A stretch of DNA of 64,000 nucleotides from Lachnospiraceae bacterium 3-1 (lineage in GTDB: Bacteria; Bacillota; Clostridia; Lachnospirales; Lachnospiraceae), in assembly GCA_000403255.2 (NCBI GenBank), contig KE159582.1:236724-300723 (forward strand), read 5' to 3'. This document shows positions 34,875 to 43,577 of this stretch, piece after piece. The notes below the pieces were generated by a model. The model made no database searches and was not told the origin of the DNA. It worked only from the letters and a program-made list of their open reading frames with translations. The translations under genes were made by a program, and so were the position numbers. Numbering within the stretch: the stretch's first letter is position 1; each line of letters opens with the position of its first letter.

Positions 34875-35627
34875 ATGAAAATCACCTATATCCACCACAG
34901 TGCTTTTTGTGTGGAAGTTGATGAAAAAGTACTGGTTTTTGATTATTACAAGGGGGATTGCATTTCATCCTGCATCTATCATGGGGAAATGCCTGAATTT
35001 GGAAAAGAGACACCGATTTATGTGTTTTCCAGCCACAGCCACCAGGATCATTTTGATACCCAGGTGTTGAAATGGAAGGAGAACTATTCTAATATACACT
35101 ATATTTTTGCAAAAGAGATAAAGAAAAAGCTGGGAAATTCCATGCTACACCGACTGGGCTTAGAGCAAAGCATAAAAGAGAGCATCACATACGTAAAGCC
35201 CGGGGAGAAATATGAAGTAGATGGCATTGTGGTAGAAACGCTAGCTTCTACTGACTGTGGAGTAGCATTTTTAGTTACTGTTTCTGGTAAAACTATTTAC
35301 CATGCAGGAGATTTGAATTGGTGGAGATGGGAAGGGGAACCGGAAAAATTCAATCAATATCAGGAAAAGCTCTATAAGGAACAGATTGATTTGCTTACAG
35401 ACAGGAAAATAGACCTGGCATTTGTAGTGCTGGACCCCAGACAGGAGAAGGACAAGTATCTGGGAATTGATTATTTTATGGAACATGTGCAGGCGGAATA
35501 TGTAGTACCGATGCATATGTGGAAAAAATATGGGTTTATTCAGGAATATCGGGAGTTACCTAACAATCAGGAACGCCGGGAGCGAATTTTAGCAATGGAA
35601 CGGGAAAACCAGGAAATTGTAATTTGA
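34875..35627 (+). CDS. MBL-fold metallo-hydrolase
   Basis: The 250-residue metallo-beta-lactamase-fold protein carries the metal motif SSHSHQDHFD near residue 54, further ligands in IYHAGDLNWWRW near 139 and VVPMHMWKKYG near 212. The group resembles UlaG-like or uncharacterised hydrolases, and the substrate is unknown. Start ATG has GAGGAAAAACA upstream. rnhA follows immediately, so the two are likely cotranscribed. Confidence 0.85.
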   Translation: MKITYIHHSAFCVEVDEKVLVFDYYKGDCISSCIYHGEMPEFGKETPIYVFSSHSHQDHFDTQVLKWKENYSNIHYIFAKEIKKKLGNSMLHRLGLEQSIKESITYVKPGEKYEVDGIVVETLASTDCGVAFLVTVSGKTIYHAGDLNWWRWEGEPEKFNQYQEKLYKEQIDLLTDRKIDLAFVVLDPRQEKDKYLGIDYFMEHVQAEYVVPMHMWKKYGFIQEYRELPNNQERRERILAMERENQEIVI

Positions 35628-35642
35628 GTGGGAGGACAAGAT

Positions 35643-36116
35643 ATGGAAGTAAAAATATACACAGACGGCGCTGCAAGGGGGAATCCTGACGGCCCAGGGG
35701 GATATGGAGCAGTGTTGACCTATATGGATCGGGAAGGCAAGCTCTATAAGAAAGAGATTTCTGCTGGATACAAAAAGACCACCAACAATCGCATGGAGCT
35801 GATGGCAGTCATTCGAAGCTTGCAGGAATTAACAAGGCCCTGCCAAGTGGAATTGTATTCTGACTCCAAATATGTGGTGGATGCCTTTAATCAAAACTGG
35901 ATTTTTAGCTGGATGAAAAAAGGATGGAAGAAATCAGATGGTAAGCCAGTGAAGAATATTGATTTATGGCAGGAATTGTTAAAGGCGATGGAACCTCATG
36001 AGGTGAAATTCATCTGGGTGAAAGGTCATGACGGCCATGAGATGAATGAACGGTGTGATGCCCTTGCAACATCAGCAGCAGATGGGGAAAATTTATTGGA
36101 GGATGTGCAGCAGTAG
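35643..36116 (+). CDS. rnhA: Ribonuclease HI
   Basis: Cleaves RNA in RNA-DNA hybrids. The 157-residue protein has all four catalytic acids: Asp in IYTDGAARGNPDG, Glu in NNRMELMAVI, Asp in ELYSDSKYVVDAF and Asp in MNERCDALA. ATG 35643 has GGGAGGAC upstream; a GTG adjacent to the preceding stop is a less likely start. Family length is normal, with no extra hybrid-binding domain. Confidence 0.95.
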   Translation: MEVKIYTDGAARGNPDGPGGYGAVLTYMDREGKLYKKEISAGYKKTTNNRMELMAVIRSLQELTRPCQVELYSDSKYVVDAFNQNWIFSWMKKGWKKSDGKPVKNIDLWQELLKAMEPHEVKFIWVKGHDGHEMNERCDALATSAADGENLLEDVQQ

Positions 36117-36190
36117 TGATAGGAATTTCCAAGACTTGAAAAACCTATTTTCATATGATATGATAAAATCTTGATAAGGAGGTGTTTTTT

Positions 36191-36340
36191 ATGGCATTTT
36201 TGGCCAGTTTTATACAGACAGCAGTAAAATTAGTTTTAATGGCAGCAGTAGCTGGATGCGGACTTTTCTTTGGAAAAAAACTACGTGATAGAAAAGATGA
36301 GAAGACTGCAGCAGAAACTTTAGTACAGAATGAGAAATAG
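36191..36340 (+). CDS. Conserved 49-residue membrane protein
   Basis: A short gene with a very good ribosome site (AAGGAGG, 8 nt before ATG). The protein has one hydrophobic segment (residues ~6-27, FIQTAVKLVLMAAVAGCGLF) followed by a charged tail GKKLRDRKDEK. I recall similar small proteins in Lachnospiraceae, sometimes mislabelled 'vanadium nitrogenase'; no nitrogenase feature is present. It ends 19 nt before the alaS start. Function unknown. Confidence 0.75.
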   Translation: MAFLASFIQTAVKLVLMAAVAGCGLFFGKKLRDRKDEKTAAETLVQNEK

Positions 36341-36359
36341 ACAGTGGAGGAAATTAGTT

Positions 36360-39011
36360 GTGAAGAAATATGGAGTAAATGAGCTGCGCAGAATGTATCT
36401 TAAGTTTTTTGAGAGTAAAGAGCATTTGGCAATGAAGAGTTTTTCCCTGGTGCCCCACAACGATAATAGCTTGCTGTTAATCAATGCAGGAATGGCGCCG
36501 TTAAAGCCATATTTTACCGGGCAGGAGATTCCGCCCAGGAAGCGGGTAACTACCTGCCAGAAATGTATCCGTACAGGTGATATTGAAAATGTTGGGAAGA
36601 CAGCAAGACATCTTACTTTCTTTGAAATGCTTGGAAATTTTTCTTTTGGGGATTATTTTAAACATGAGGCCATTGCCTGGAGTTGGGAATTTTTAACAGA
36701 AGTGATTGGCATGGAGCCAGAACGCCTGTATCCTTCCATTTATGGGGAAGATGATGAAGCGTTTGAAATCTGGACGAAGGAAGTGGGTGTTCCACCAGAG
36801 AAGATTACCCGCTTTTACCGAGACGAAGATGGAAAATGCGATAATTTCTGGGAGCATGGGGCAGGCCCGTGTGGGCCATGTTCTGAGATTTATTATGACC
36901 GTGGGGAAGCCTATGGATGCGGAAGCCCTGACTGCAAGGTAGGCTGTGAGTGCGACCGTTTTATGGAGGTATGGAATAACGTATTCACCCAGTTCGACGG
37001 TGACGGCCACGGGAATTATGAAGAGCTTGCAACGAAGAATATTGATACAGGAATGGGATTGGAGCGTCTTGCAGTAGTTGTGCAGGATGTAGATTCTGTG
37101 TTTGATATTGATACCATGAAGGCAATTCGGGATAAGGTATGCGAGATATCCCAAAAGACTTATCAGACGGATGCCATGGATGATGTATCCATCCGTTTGA
37201 TTACTGACCATATGCGTTCCGCTACATTTATGATTTCCGATGGAATTATGCCCAGTAATGAGGGCCGGGGATATGTTTTGCGCCGTCTAATCCGAAGGGC
37301 AGCCCGCCATGGCAGACTTCTTGGTATCAGCGGGAAATTCCTTGCTACCTTAAGCGCCACTGTGATTGCAGAGAGTAAAGATGGATATCCAGAGCTTGAG
37401 GAGAAGAAAGAATTTATTTTTAAAGTGCTGACCCAGGAAGAAGAAAAATTTGACAAGACCATTGACCAGGGTTTGAGTATTCTTACAGAAATGCAGGCGG
37501 AGATGACAGCGGCAGGAACAAAGGTGTTGTCTGGAGAGCATGCATTTAAGCTGTATGATACTTATGGATTCCCGTTGGATTTGACCCAGGAAATTTTAGA
37601 AGAAAAGGGATTTTCCATTGACGAGGAAGGCTTCCAACAAGCCATGGAGGAGCAGCGTAAGAAGGCGAGAAGCGCCAGAAAAGAAACCAATTACATGGGT
37701 GCAGACGCTACGGTGTATGATGAGATTGATCTCTCCATTACATCCGAATTTGTAGGCTATGACCGTTTGGCGCATAAGTCAGAGATTACAGTTTTGACTT
37801 CAGAGACAGAGCTGACGGAAGCTTTGTCCGATGGCGACCGTGGAACGGTAATAGTGAAAGAGACGCCTTTTTATGCAACCATGGGTGGACAGAACGCGGA
37901 TATTGGCTGGATACGTGCTGGAGAAAATGAATTCCGGGTGGAGGATACCATTCATCTGCGAGGTGGAAGAATTGGACATGTAGGCGTGGTAACTGCAGGC
38001 ATGTTCAAGACAGGCGATGTGGTAGAATTGTCGGTGGATGAAGAGAAGCGTGCACTGATTGGCAGAAACCACAGTGCAACCCATCTGTTGCAGAAAGCTT
38101 TGCGGGAAGTGCTGGGAAGCCATGTGGAGCAGCACGGTTCTGATGTGAATGCAGACAGGCTGCGTTTTGACTTTTCTCATTTTGCGGCTATGACGCCAGA
38201 AGAGATTGCCCAGACAGAAGAGATTGTAAATGATAAGATAGCAGCATCCCTTCCCGTTTTAACGGAAGTGATGAGCCTGGAGGAAGCCAAGAAGACAGGG
38301 GCTATGGCATTATTTGGAGAAAAATACGGAGAATCCGTTCGTGTGGTAAAGATGGGAGATTTTTCTGTAGAGCTATGCGGCGGAACCCATGTGAGAAATA
38401 CCAGCAGTATCAGCGCCTTTAAGATTATTTCTGAGTCAGGAGTAGCGGCTGGAGTACGCCGGATTGAGGCATTGACTTCTAAGGCTGTGTTTGAATATTA
38501 TGACAGGCTGGAAGAGACAATACATGCTGCTGCTAAGACTGTAAAAACAAATCCAGCAGGATTAGTGGAAAAATTAGAACATTTGATGGCGGAGCTGAAA
38601 GCATTGCAAGGAGAAAATGAATCCTTGAAGAGCAAAGCGGCGCAGGATGCCTTAGGAGATGTGATGAATCAGGTAACGGAGGTAAAAGGAGTGAAGCTTC
38701 TTGCAGCCAGCGTTGCCGGAGTTGATATGAATGGGCTGCGTGACTTAGGCGATCAGTGGAAGGAGAAGCTGGGAGAAGGCGTTGTTGTCCTTGCTTCTGA
38801 AAAAGATGGTAAGGTAAATCTGATTGCTATGGTTACAGATGCAGCGATGAAACAGGGCGCCCATGCAGGAAATTTAATCAAAGCCATTGCCGGAAAAGTA
38901 GGCGGCGGAGGCGGCGGACGTCCCAATATGGCACAGGCAGGTGGAAAGAATCCGTCTGGTATACCGGATGCCATTGCAGAAGTGAAAACTGTGTTAGAGG
39001 GTCAGATTTAA
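36360..39011 (+). CDS. alaS: Alanyl-tRNA synthetase
   Basis: Class II synthetase that charges tRNA-Ala, 883 residues. The catalytic core starts with KYGVNELRRMYLKFFESKEH; the editing domain has HSATHLLQKAL and CGGTHVRNT zinc/editing motifs near residues 568-583 and 675-683; the C-terminal oligomerisation region ends with a glycine-rich GKVGGGGGGRPNMAQAGG. GTG 36360 is chosen since GGAGG stands 9 nt upstream; an ATG at 36330 overlaps the preceding gene and lacks a site. No T-box leader was seen upstream. Confidence 0.96.
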   Translation: MKKYGVNELRRMYLKFFESKEHLAMKSFSLVPHNDNSLLLINAGMAPLKPYFTGQEIPPRKRVTTCQKCIRTGDIENVGKTARHLTFFEMLGNFSFGDYFKHEAIAWSWEFLTEVIGMEPERLYPSIYGEDDEAFEIWTKEVGVPPEKITRFYRDEDGKCDNFWEHGAGPCGPCSEIYYDRGEAYGCGSPDCKVGCECDRFMEVWNNVFTQFDGDGHGNYEELATKNIDTGMGLERLAVVVQDVDSVFDIDTMKAIRDKVCEISQKTYQTDAMDDVSIRLITDHMRSATFMISDGIMPSNEGRGYVLRRLIRRAARHGRLLGISGKFLATLSATVIAESKDGYPELEEKKEFIFKVLTQEEEKFDKTIDQGLSILTEMQAEMTAAGTKVLSGEHAFKLYDTYGFPLDLTQEILEEKGFSIDEEGFQQAMEEQRKKARSARKETNYMGADATVYDEIDLSITSEFVGYDRLAHKSEITVLTSETELTEALSDGDRGTVIVKETPFYATMGGQNADIGWIRAGENEFRVEDTIHLRGGRIGHVGVVTAGMFKTGDVVELSVDEEKRALIGRNHSATHLLQKALREVLGSHVEQHGSDVNADRLRFDFSHFAAMTPEEIAQTEEIVNDKIAASLPVLTEVMSLEEAKKTGAMALFGEKYGESVRVVKMGDFSVELCGGTHVRNTSSISAFKIISESGVAAGVRRIEALTSKAVFEYYDRLEETIHAAAKTVKTNPAGLVEKLEHLMAELKALQGENESLKSKAAQDALGDVMNQVTEVKGVKLLAASVAGVDMNGLRDLGDQWKEKLGEGVVVLASEKDGKVNLIAMVTDAAMKQGAHAGNLIKAIAGKVGGGGGGRPNMAQAGGKNPSGIPDAIAEVKTVLEGQI

Positions 39012-39036
39012 GGTGAAAAGTTTTCCATAAAAGTAG

Positions 39037-39064
39037 TTGACTTACGGGAAATATCTGTTATAAT
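39037..39064 (+). promoter_or_regulatory. Sigma-A promoter of rpsU
   Basis: TTGACT (39037-39042) and TATAAT (39059-39064) with a 16-bp spacer, 78 nt before the rpsU start. Confidence 0.75.
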
Positions 39065-39141
39065 TAATGACAGTGCAATAAAATGACCCAAACAGTTGAA
39101 TATGCACAATACGCAACTGGAGGGAGGTTAGGTGTGAGAGT

Positions 39142-39318
39142 ATGTCAAATGTAATCGTTAAAGAAAACGAGACTTTGGATAGCGCTTTACGCAGATTCAA
39201 AAGAAACTGTGCAAAGGCTGGTATTCAGCAGGAGATTCGTAAAAGAGAACATTACGAAAAGCCAAGCGTAAGACGCAAGAAGAAATCCGAAGCAGCAAGG
39301 AAGCGTAAATATAATTAA
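39142..39318 (+). CDS. rpsU: Ribosomal protein bS21
   Basis: Small-subunit protein of 58 residues, highly basic. It shows [20 protein letters not shown] at the start and [20 protein letters not shown], standard for bS21. Its own sigma-A promoter precedes it and two hairpins follow. yqeY, a frequent partner, is not next to it here. Confidence 0.97.
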   Translation: MSNVIVKENETLDSALRRFKRNCAKAGIQQEIRKREHYEKPSVRRKKKSEAARKRKYN

Positions 39319-39372
39319 TTTTAAAATGAGAAGGGATCGGTTTATACTAATTTTTAACCGATGAATCTCGCA

Positions 39373-39436
39373 ATAAGGCTCTCCCATAGAGATCAATATT
39401 TTAAATATCTGATGTTCTTTGGGAGAGCTTTATTTC
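39373..39436 (+). terminator. Terminator after rpsU
   Basis: AAGGCTCTCCCA near 39376-39387 pairs with TGGGAGAGCTTT near 39420-39431 over a long AT-rich loop, then ATTTC. A weaker hairpin (ATCGGTT...AACCGAT) lies just upstream at 39336-39363. Confidence 0.65.
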
Positions 39437-39546
39437 TGCTATAATAATTGTAGTAACTGAATAGCAAACAACAAGGCGCGGTGTAAAATTGAATGATTAA
39501 GGCTTTGTTTGAAAATATTTGCTGGGAAGGTTGAGTAACAAAGTAA

Positions 39547-39607
39547 AAAACTCCTTACCAATAAGAATCAGAGTATGCTGATTTTTTATTGGTAAGGAGT
39601 TTTTTTA
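39547..39607. terminator. Strong hairpin upstream of spoIIIA
   Basis: AAAAACTCCTTACCAATAA pairs perfectly with TTATTGGTAAGGAGTTTTT across a loop of about 20 nt, flanked by A and T runs so that it could terminate both ways. The 350-nt gap between rpsU and spoIIIAA otherwise holds no gene that I can support. Confidence 0.75.
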
Positions 39608-39614
39608 TTAAAAG

Positions 39615-39644
39615 GAATATTTCTCTTAGCCTGTACATATATAT
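39615..39644 (+). promoter_or_regulatory. Candidate sigma-E promoter of the spoIIIA operon
   Basis: GAATATT (39615-39621) matches the sigma-E -35 consensus fully. CATATATA (39636-39643), 14 bp further on, matches the -10 apart from two bases. The start codon of spoIIIAA is 28 nt downstream. The operon is a known mother-cell sigma-E target in Bacillus. Confidence 0.6.
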
Positions 39645-39671
39645 GAAATCAGGAAGCAAGGAGGACAACTT

Positions 39672-40610
39672 ATGGAGGAAATTATCAGTGTATTCCCAGC
39701 AGGATTAAGGGATTATTGTAGAAAAAGTTTTGGGGATGGCAGGGAACCGGAGGAAATCCGGTTACGCATCGGACAGCCGGTGATGGTTCTGGACAAAGAA
39801 GGGGAATGGTTCTGGGACAGAAGGGAGCGGACGGTCCAGAAAAATTCTGTAGACAAATATGTCTGGAAAGAAATGGATATGAAGGAAACTCTGGCACGGA
39901 TGAGTCAGTATTCCATGTATGCATTGGAAGAAGAAATCCGTAATGGATTTTTCACCATACAGGGCGGACATCGAATCGGAGTCGTGGGAAAAACTGTTTG
40001 CGATCAGGGAAAGGTAACCACGATCCGCAATATATGCGGATTAAATGTCCGTGTGGCAAGGCAGAAAACCGGCTGTGCCAAAGGAGTACTCCCTTGGTTG
40101 ACACAGGGAGGAGAAATTTGCAATACACTGATATTATCCCCCCCAGGCGTTGGAAAAACCACCATGCTTCGCGACTGTATTCGTTTGCTTTCCGAGGGAA
40201 TGCCTGGAATGCCAGGAAAAAAGGTAGGAGTGGTGGACGAGCGCAGCGAATTGGCAGCCAGTTTTCTGGGAGTTCCACAAAACGATTTGGGAATTCGGAC
40301 AGATGTACTGGACGCCTGCCCAAAAGCAGAAGGAATGCGGCTGTTATTGCGCAGTATGTCTCCCCAGATTATCGCGGTGGATGAGCTGGGAAGCCAGGAG
40401 GATTGTCTGGCTGTGGAAGAGGCTCTTCACTGTGGATGCCGGATTCTGGGGACGATGCATGTGGGAAAAATGGAAGAGTTACAAGAAAAATCATATTTAT
40501 TGAGGTGGCTGGAGCGAGAATTTTTTGAACGTTTTGTATTCTTAAGTCTGGGAACGAAGGGGGAAAGACAGTTTGCCATCTATGATGGAAAACTGCAAAA
40601 ATTATGTTGA
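39672..40610 (+). CDS. spoIIIAA: Stage III sporulation protein AA, ATPase
   Basis: Mother-cell ATPase of the SpoIIIA-SpoIIQ channel, related to type II/IV secretion ATPases. The 312-residue protein has Walker A SPPGVGKTTMLRD near residue 157 and a Walker B region QIIAVDELGSQED near 233. AAGGAGG precedes the ATG. The stop overlaps the spoIIIAB start by 7 nt. Confidence 0.95.
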   Translation: MEEIISVFPAGLRDYCRKSFGDGREPEEIRLRIGQPVMVLDKEGEWFWDRRERTVQKNSVDKYVWKEMDMKETLARMSQYSMYALEEEIRNGFFTIQGGHRIGVVGKTVCDQGKVTTIRNICGLNVRVARQKTGCAKGVLPWLTQGGEICNTLILSPPGVGKTTMLRDCIRLLSEGMPGMPGKKVGVVDERSELAASFLGVPQNDLGIRTDVLDACPKAEGMRLLLRSMSPQIIAVDELGSQEDCLAVEEALHCGCRILGTMHVGKMEELQEKSYLLRWLEREFFERFVFLSLGTKGERQFAIYDGKLQKLC

Positions 40611-41116
40611 AGCTGGCAGGCAGCTTTCTAGTGATAGTGGTTTCCCTGCTCTATGGCTGGAAAGTGAAGGAGGAGTTGAAGGCCCATGTGGATCAGTTAG
40701 TTGGCATGAAAGAAATGCTGCTGATGCTTCAGGGAGAAATTTCGTATGCCAGAACTCCATTGAAGGAAGCATTTTGGCAGATGTCCTCCCAGGGAAAAGA
40801 ACCTTTTGCTGCTTTTTTAAAAAAAGCAGTGGAGGAGATAGATGGAAATGAAGAAAGCATAGGAAAATTCTGGGGCAGACTGGTGGAAGAAGCAGAAAAC
40901 TTTTCTTTTTCCCAGGAAGAGAAGGAGCTTTTAAAACGTGTGGGAGAGAATTTTGGATATTTGGATACACAGATGCAGTTAAAGAATTTGGAATTGTATC
41001 TTGGGCAGGTGGATGTTCTGATTCGAAAAGCTCAGAAAGAATTAAAGGACAGGCAGAAGGTAGCCAGCGTTGTAAGCCTGATGTGCGGTTTGTTTCTGGT
41101 AATTCTGCTGATCTAG
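40604..41116 (+). CDS. spoIIIAB: Stage III sporulation protein AB
   Basis: Membrane component of the engulfed-forespore channel, related to GspF-like secretion proteins. The 170-residue protein has membrane segments at both ends (LAGSFLVIVVSLLYGW near residue 4 and VASVVSLMCGLFLVILLI at the end) with a helical cytoplasmic domain between. Overlap with spoIIIAA implies coupling. Confidence 0.92.
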   Translation: MLKLAGSFLVIVVSLLYGWKVKEELKAHVDQLVGMKEMLLMLQGEISYARTPLKEAFWQMSSQGKEPFAAFLKKAVEEIDGNEESIGKFWGRLVEEAENFSFSQEEKELLKRVGENFGYLDTQMQLKNLELYLGQVDVLIRKAQKELKDRQKVASVVSLMCGLFLVILLI

Positions 41117-41132
41117 CGGTACGGAGGAAGCT

Positions 41133-41327
41133 ATGAGTATAAGTTTGATTTTTAAAATTGCAGCGGTTGGAATACTGGTTACCGTGTTAAGTCAAGTATT
41201 AAAGCACAGTGGAAGGGAGGAACATGCCTTTTTGACCAGTCTGGCAGGGCTTTTAATCGTGCTTTTTTGGATTGTGCCTTATATCTATGAATTGTTTGAG
41301 ACCATGAGAAACCTGTTTGCGTTATAG
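41133..41327 (+). CDS. spoIIIAC: Stage III sporulation protein AC
   Basis: Small two-span membrane protein of 64 residues in the SpoIIIA complex. It begins MSISLIFKIAAVGILVTVLS and has the conserved KHSGREEHAFLTSLAG loop. It is followed 19 nt later by spoIIIAD. Position and sequence fit the family exactly. Confidence 0.94.
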   Translation: MSISLIFKIAAVGILVTVLSQVLKHSGREEHAFLTSLAGLLIVLFWIVPYIYELFETMRNLFAL

Positions 41328-41346
41328 AAGGATGGAGAGACAGAAA

Positions 41347-41733
41347 ATGGATATTTTAAAGATTGCAGTTCTTGGAATGGTAGGCACATTGCTTGGAGTG
41401 ATGTTAAAAGAGCAGAAAAAAGAATATGAGCTCTTTGTGACGCTGGGAGTGTCTTTGTGTATTTTTTATTTTATTTTGTCAAAGCTGGAGCTAGTGCTGT
41501 CAGTGATCAGTCAGATGCAGGATTATGTAAAGCTGGATGCTGGATATATTGCAATTCTTATGAAAATGATAGGGATTACTTATGTGGCGGAATTTTCTTC
41601 CAATCTGTGTAAAGATGCAGGGTATCAGGCAGTGGCAGGTCAGATTGAGATGTTTGGGAAGCTGTCGATTCTGGTTATTAGTATGCCGGTACTGCTAACG
41701 CTATTGGAAACCATTGGGGAGTTTTTGAGTTAA
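41347..41733 (+). CDS. spoIIIAD: Stage III sporulation protein AD
   Basis: Membrane protein of the SpoIIIA complex, 128 residues with four hydrophobic segments. It begins MDILKIAVLGMVGTLLGVML and includes YVAEFSSNLCKDAGYQAVAGQIE, the family hallmark. ATG 41347 is selected for GGATGGAGAGA upstream; an in-frame start at 41317 would overlap spoIIIAC without a ribosome site. Confidence 0.94.
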   Translation: MDILKIAVLGMVGTLLGVMLKEQKKEYELFVTLGVSLCIFYFILSKLELVLSVISQMQDYVKLDAGYIAILMKMIGITYVAEFSSNLCKDAGYQAVAGQIEMFGKLSILVISMPVLLTLLETIGEFLS

Positions 41734-41750
41734 AAGGGTTTGGTGATTGG

Positions 41751-42941
41751 ATGAAAAAGAGAGGGTGGATGTGTGTCTTATGGATTTTTCTGTGGATGAT
41801 GCCAGAAATGATTTGCATGGCGGAAGAATTGGAAGAACCCAAATGGACATATGAGAAGGAAGAACGATCAGGATCTGATCAGGAAGAAACGTTGGATTCC
41901 TATTTGGCAGAATTGGATTTTTCAGATATTGATGCTGTGCTGAGCCAGCAGGAAATTACGCAGGATTTTGATTTTCAGGGATTGGTGCGTAGAGTAATTG
42001 CAGGAGAGGAAATCGAAAAAGAGCGGCTGGTCCAAGAAATTTTTTATATGATATTTGCAGAAATTTCGGCTTTTCGGGGAACCCTGGTACAAGTTGTACT
42101 GTTATGTGCAGCCTTTGCCATTTTGTATAACTTTGCGGATGTATTTGAAAATCCGGCGGTGACGGAAATCAGTTTTTATATGGTGTACATGCTTCTGTTA
42201 ATTCTTTTGATGAAATCTTTTTTTATCCTGAGGGATGTGTCAGTGGATGTGATTGGGGAGATGATGACATTTTTAAAGGTATTGATTCCAACCTTCACCA
42301 TGAGCATGTCATTTTCTGGCCAGATTACCACAGCGGCAGGCTTTTACAGTATGACATTTCTGCTGATTTACGGAATGGAATGGATCATGCAGTATCTGGT
42401 GATTCCAGCGGTACAGATTTATGTAGCCTTGGAATTGATGAATTATCTTACAGAGGAGGAATTGCTCTCTAAGATGACAGACCTGTTAAAATCTGGAATT
42501 GCCTGGGTGATGAAGCTGTTATTTACGGTTGTGGTTGGAATTAATGTGGTACAGAACTTACTCACTCCAGTCATTGATACATTTAAGACAAGCCTTATCG
42601 CAAAGACAGCAGGGATGCTGCCTGGATTGGGCGCTTCTATCAACGCGGTGACAGAAATCATGGTGGGTTCTGGGATTATCATAAAAAATGGGATTGGCAT
42701 TGCAGCCATTTTAGTAATTCTGCTCTTATGCGCTGGTCCGTTGATTCAGGTAGGCGTTATGACTTTTTTGTATAAAATCCTTGCTGCCATCATACAGCCC
42801 ATTTCCGACAAACGGATGATTGGATGCATCAGCAGTGTAGGAGAGGGAGGACGGCTGCTGGAGAAGGCAGTGGTGACTACTACGGTGATGTTTCTGGTTA
42901 CCATAGCCATGGTGACAGCGGCTACTACGTTTAACCACTAG
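41751..42941 (+). CDS. spoIIIAE: Stage III sporulation protein AE
   Basis: Large polytopic membrane protein of the channel, 396 residues. A signal-like N-terminal span is followed by an acidic extracytoplasmic stretch and about seven hydrophobic segments. Conserved patches include VLIPTFTMSMSFSGQITTAAGF and the ending SDKRMIGCISSVGEGGRLLEKAV. The ribosome site is modest (GGTGATTGG). It starts 17 nt after spoIIIAD. Confidence 0.94.
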   Translation: MKKRGWMCVLWIFLWMMPEMICMAEELEEPKWTYEKEERSGSDQEETLDSYLAELDFSDIDAVLSQQEITQDFDFQGLVRRVIAGEEIEKERLVQEIFYMIFAEISAFRGTLVQVVLLCAAFAILYNFADVFENPAVTEISFYMVYMLLLILLMKSFFILRDVSVDVIGEMMTFLKVLIPTFTMSMSFSGQITTAAGFYSMTFLLIYGMEWIMQYLVIPAVQIYVALELMNYLTEEELLSKMTDLLKSGIAWVMKLLFTVVVGINVVQNLLTPVIDTFKTSLIAKTAGMLPGLGASINAVTEIMVGSGIIIKNGIGIAAILVILLLCAGPLIQVGVMTFLYKILAAIIQPISDKRMIGCISSVGEGGRLLEKAVVTTTVMFLVTIAMVTAATTFNH

Positions 42942-42952
42942 AAAGGAACGCG

Positions 42953-43507
42953 ATGGAACTAATCTATGTTTGGGTAAAAAATATTGTGTGCTTTTATATT
43001 TTTATGGCAATTATCACTCATTTGCTGCCAAGAGAAAGTTACCGGAAATATGTAAGGTTTTTTTCAGGTATGTTGTTGACCATTCTGGTGGTGACGCCAG
43101 TGCTGTCGGTATTTGGAAAAGAGGATGTACTGATGAAAAAAATCAATCAGGCTGGATTTTTCCAGGAGCTTGATAACTTAAAGCTGGATACGAGATATTT
43201 GGAGCAGACTCAGAAAAAGGTTTATCTGGAGGAATATGAGAGGGCAATTGCAATGGATGTGGAGAGGATTGTAGAAGGCCGGCAGTTTAAGGCTCTTTGG
43301 ACCAAGGTGCATTTGTCAGAAGAATACCAAGTGGAATCCATTGATCTGGAGGTAAGAATGGATGGAGAAAATGGAATCTCCATACCAAAGGTATCTTTTT
43401 CAGATGAAAGTAAAAACCATCCAGAGGTCCATGCATTGAAGCAGGAATTGATGGAATTTTACCAGTTGGAGGAAGAGGAGATTCAGATTGCAGTACAGGA
43501 TGGGTAA
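42953..43507 (+). CDS. spoIIIAF: Stage III sporulation protein AF
   Basis: Two N-terminal membrane segments (residues ~8-25 and 35-52) are followed by a soluble domain of about 110 residues; total 184. The motif YRKYVRFFSGMLLTILVVTPVL is family-typical. AGGAACGCG lies before the ATG. The soluble part, like SpoIIIAG and AH, shows a ring-building-motif-like alpha/beta pattern. Confidence 0.9.
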   Translation: MELIYVWVKNIVCFYIFMAIITHLLPRESYRKYVRFFSGMLLTILVVTPVLSVFGKEDVLMKKINQAGFFQELDNLKLDTRYLEQTQKKVYLEEYERAIAMDVERIVEGRQFKALWTKVHLSEEYQVESIDLEVRMDGENGISIPKVSFSDESKNHPEVHALKQELMEFYQLEEEEIQIAVQDG

Positions 43508-43577
43508 GATAGGAGGAAGTATCATGTGGGAGGACAAAAACCGTAAGAAAGGAATCATAGTGCAGGGAGGGTGAGGC

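Noticed and set aside
34668-34898. Minus-strand open frame of 76 codons over the region between spoIVA and the MBL gene
   Set aside because: It is made up of the hairpin repeat, has no ribosome site and overlaps the MBL start; it reads as a repeat, not a gene.
36117-36359. T-box leader before alaS
   Set aside because: No T-box sequence, specifier loop or terminator pair; the space instead holds a 49-codon gene.
43524-43574. 16-codon frame between spoIIIAF and spoIIIAG with a GGAGG upstream
   Set aside because: Too short, no conserved counterpart known to me in spoIIIA operons; more likely part of the spoIIIAG leader.
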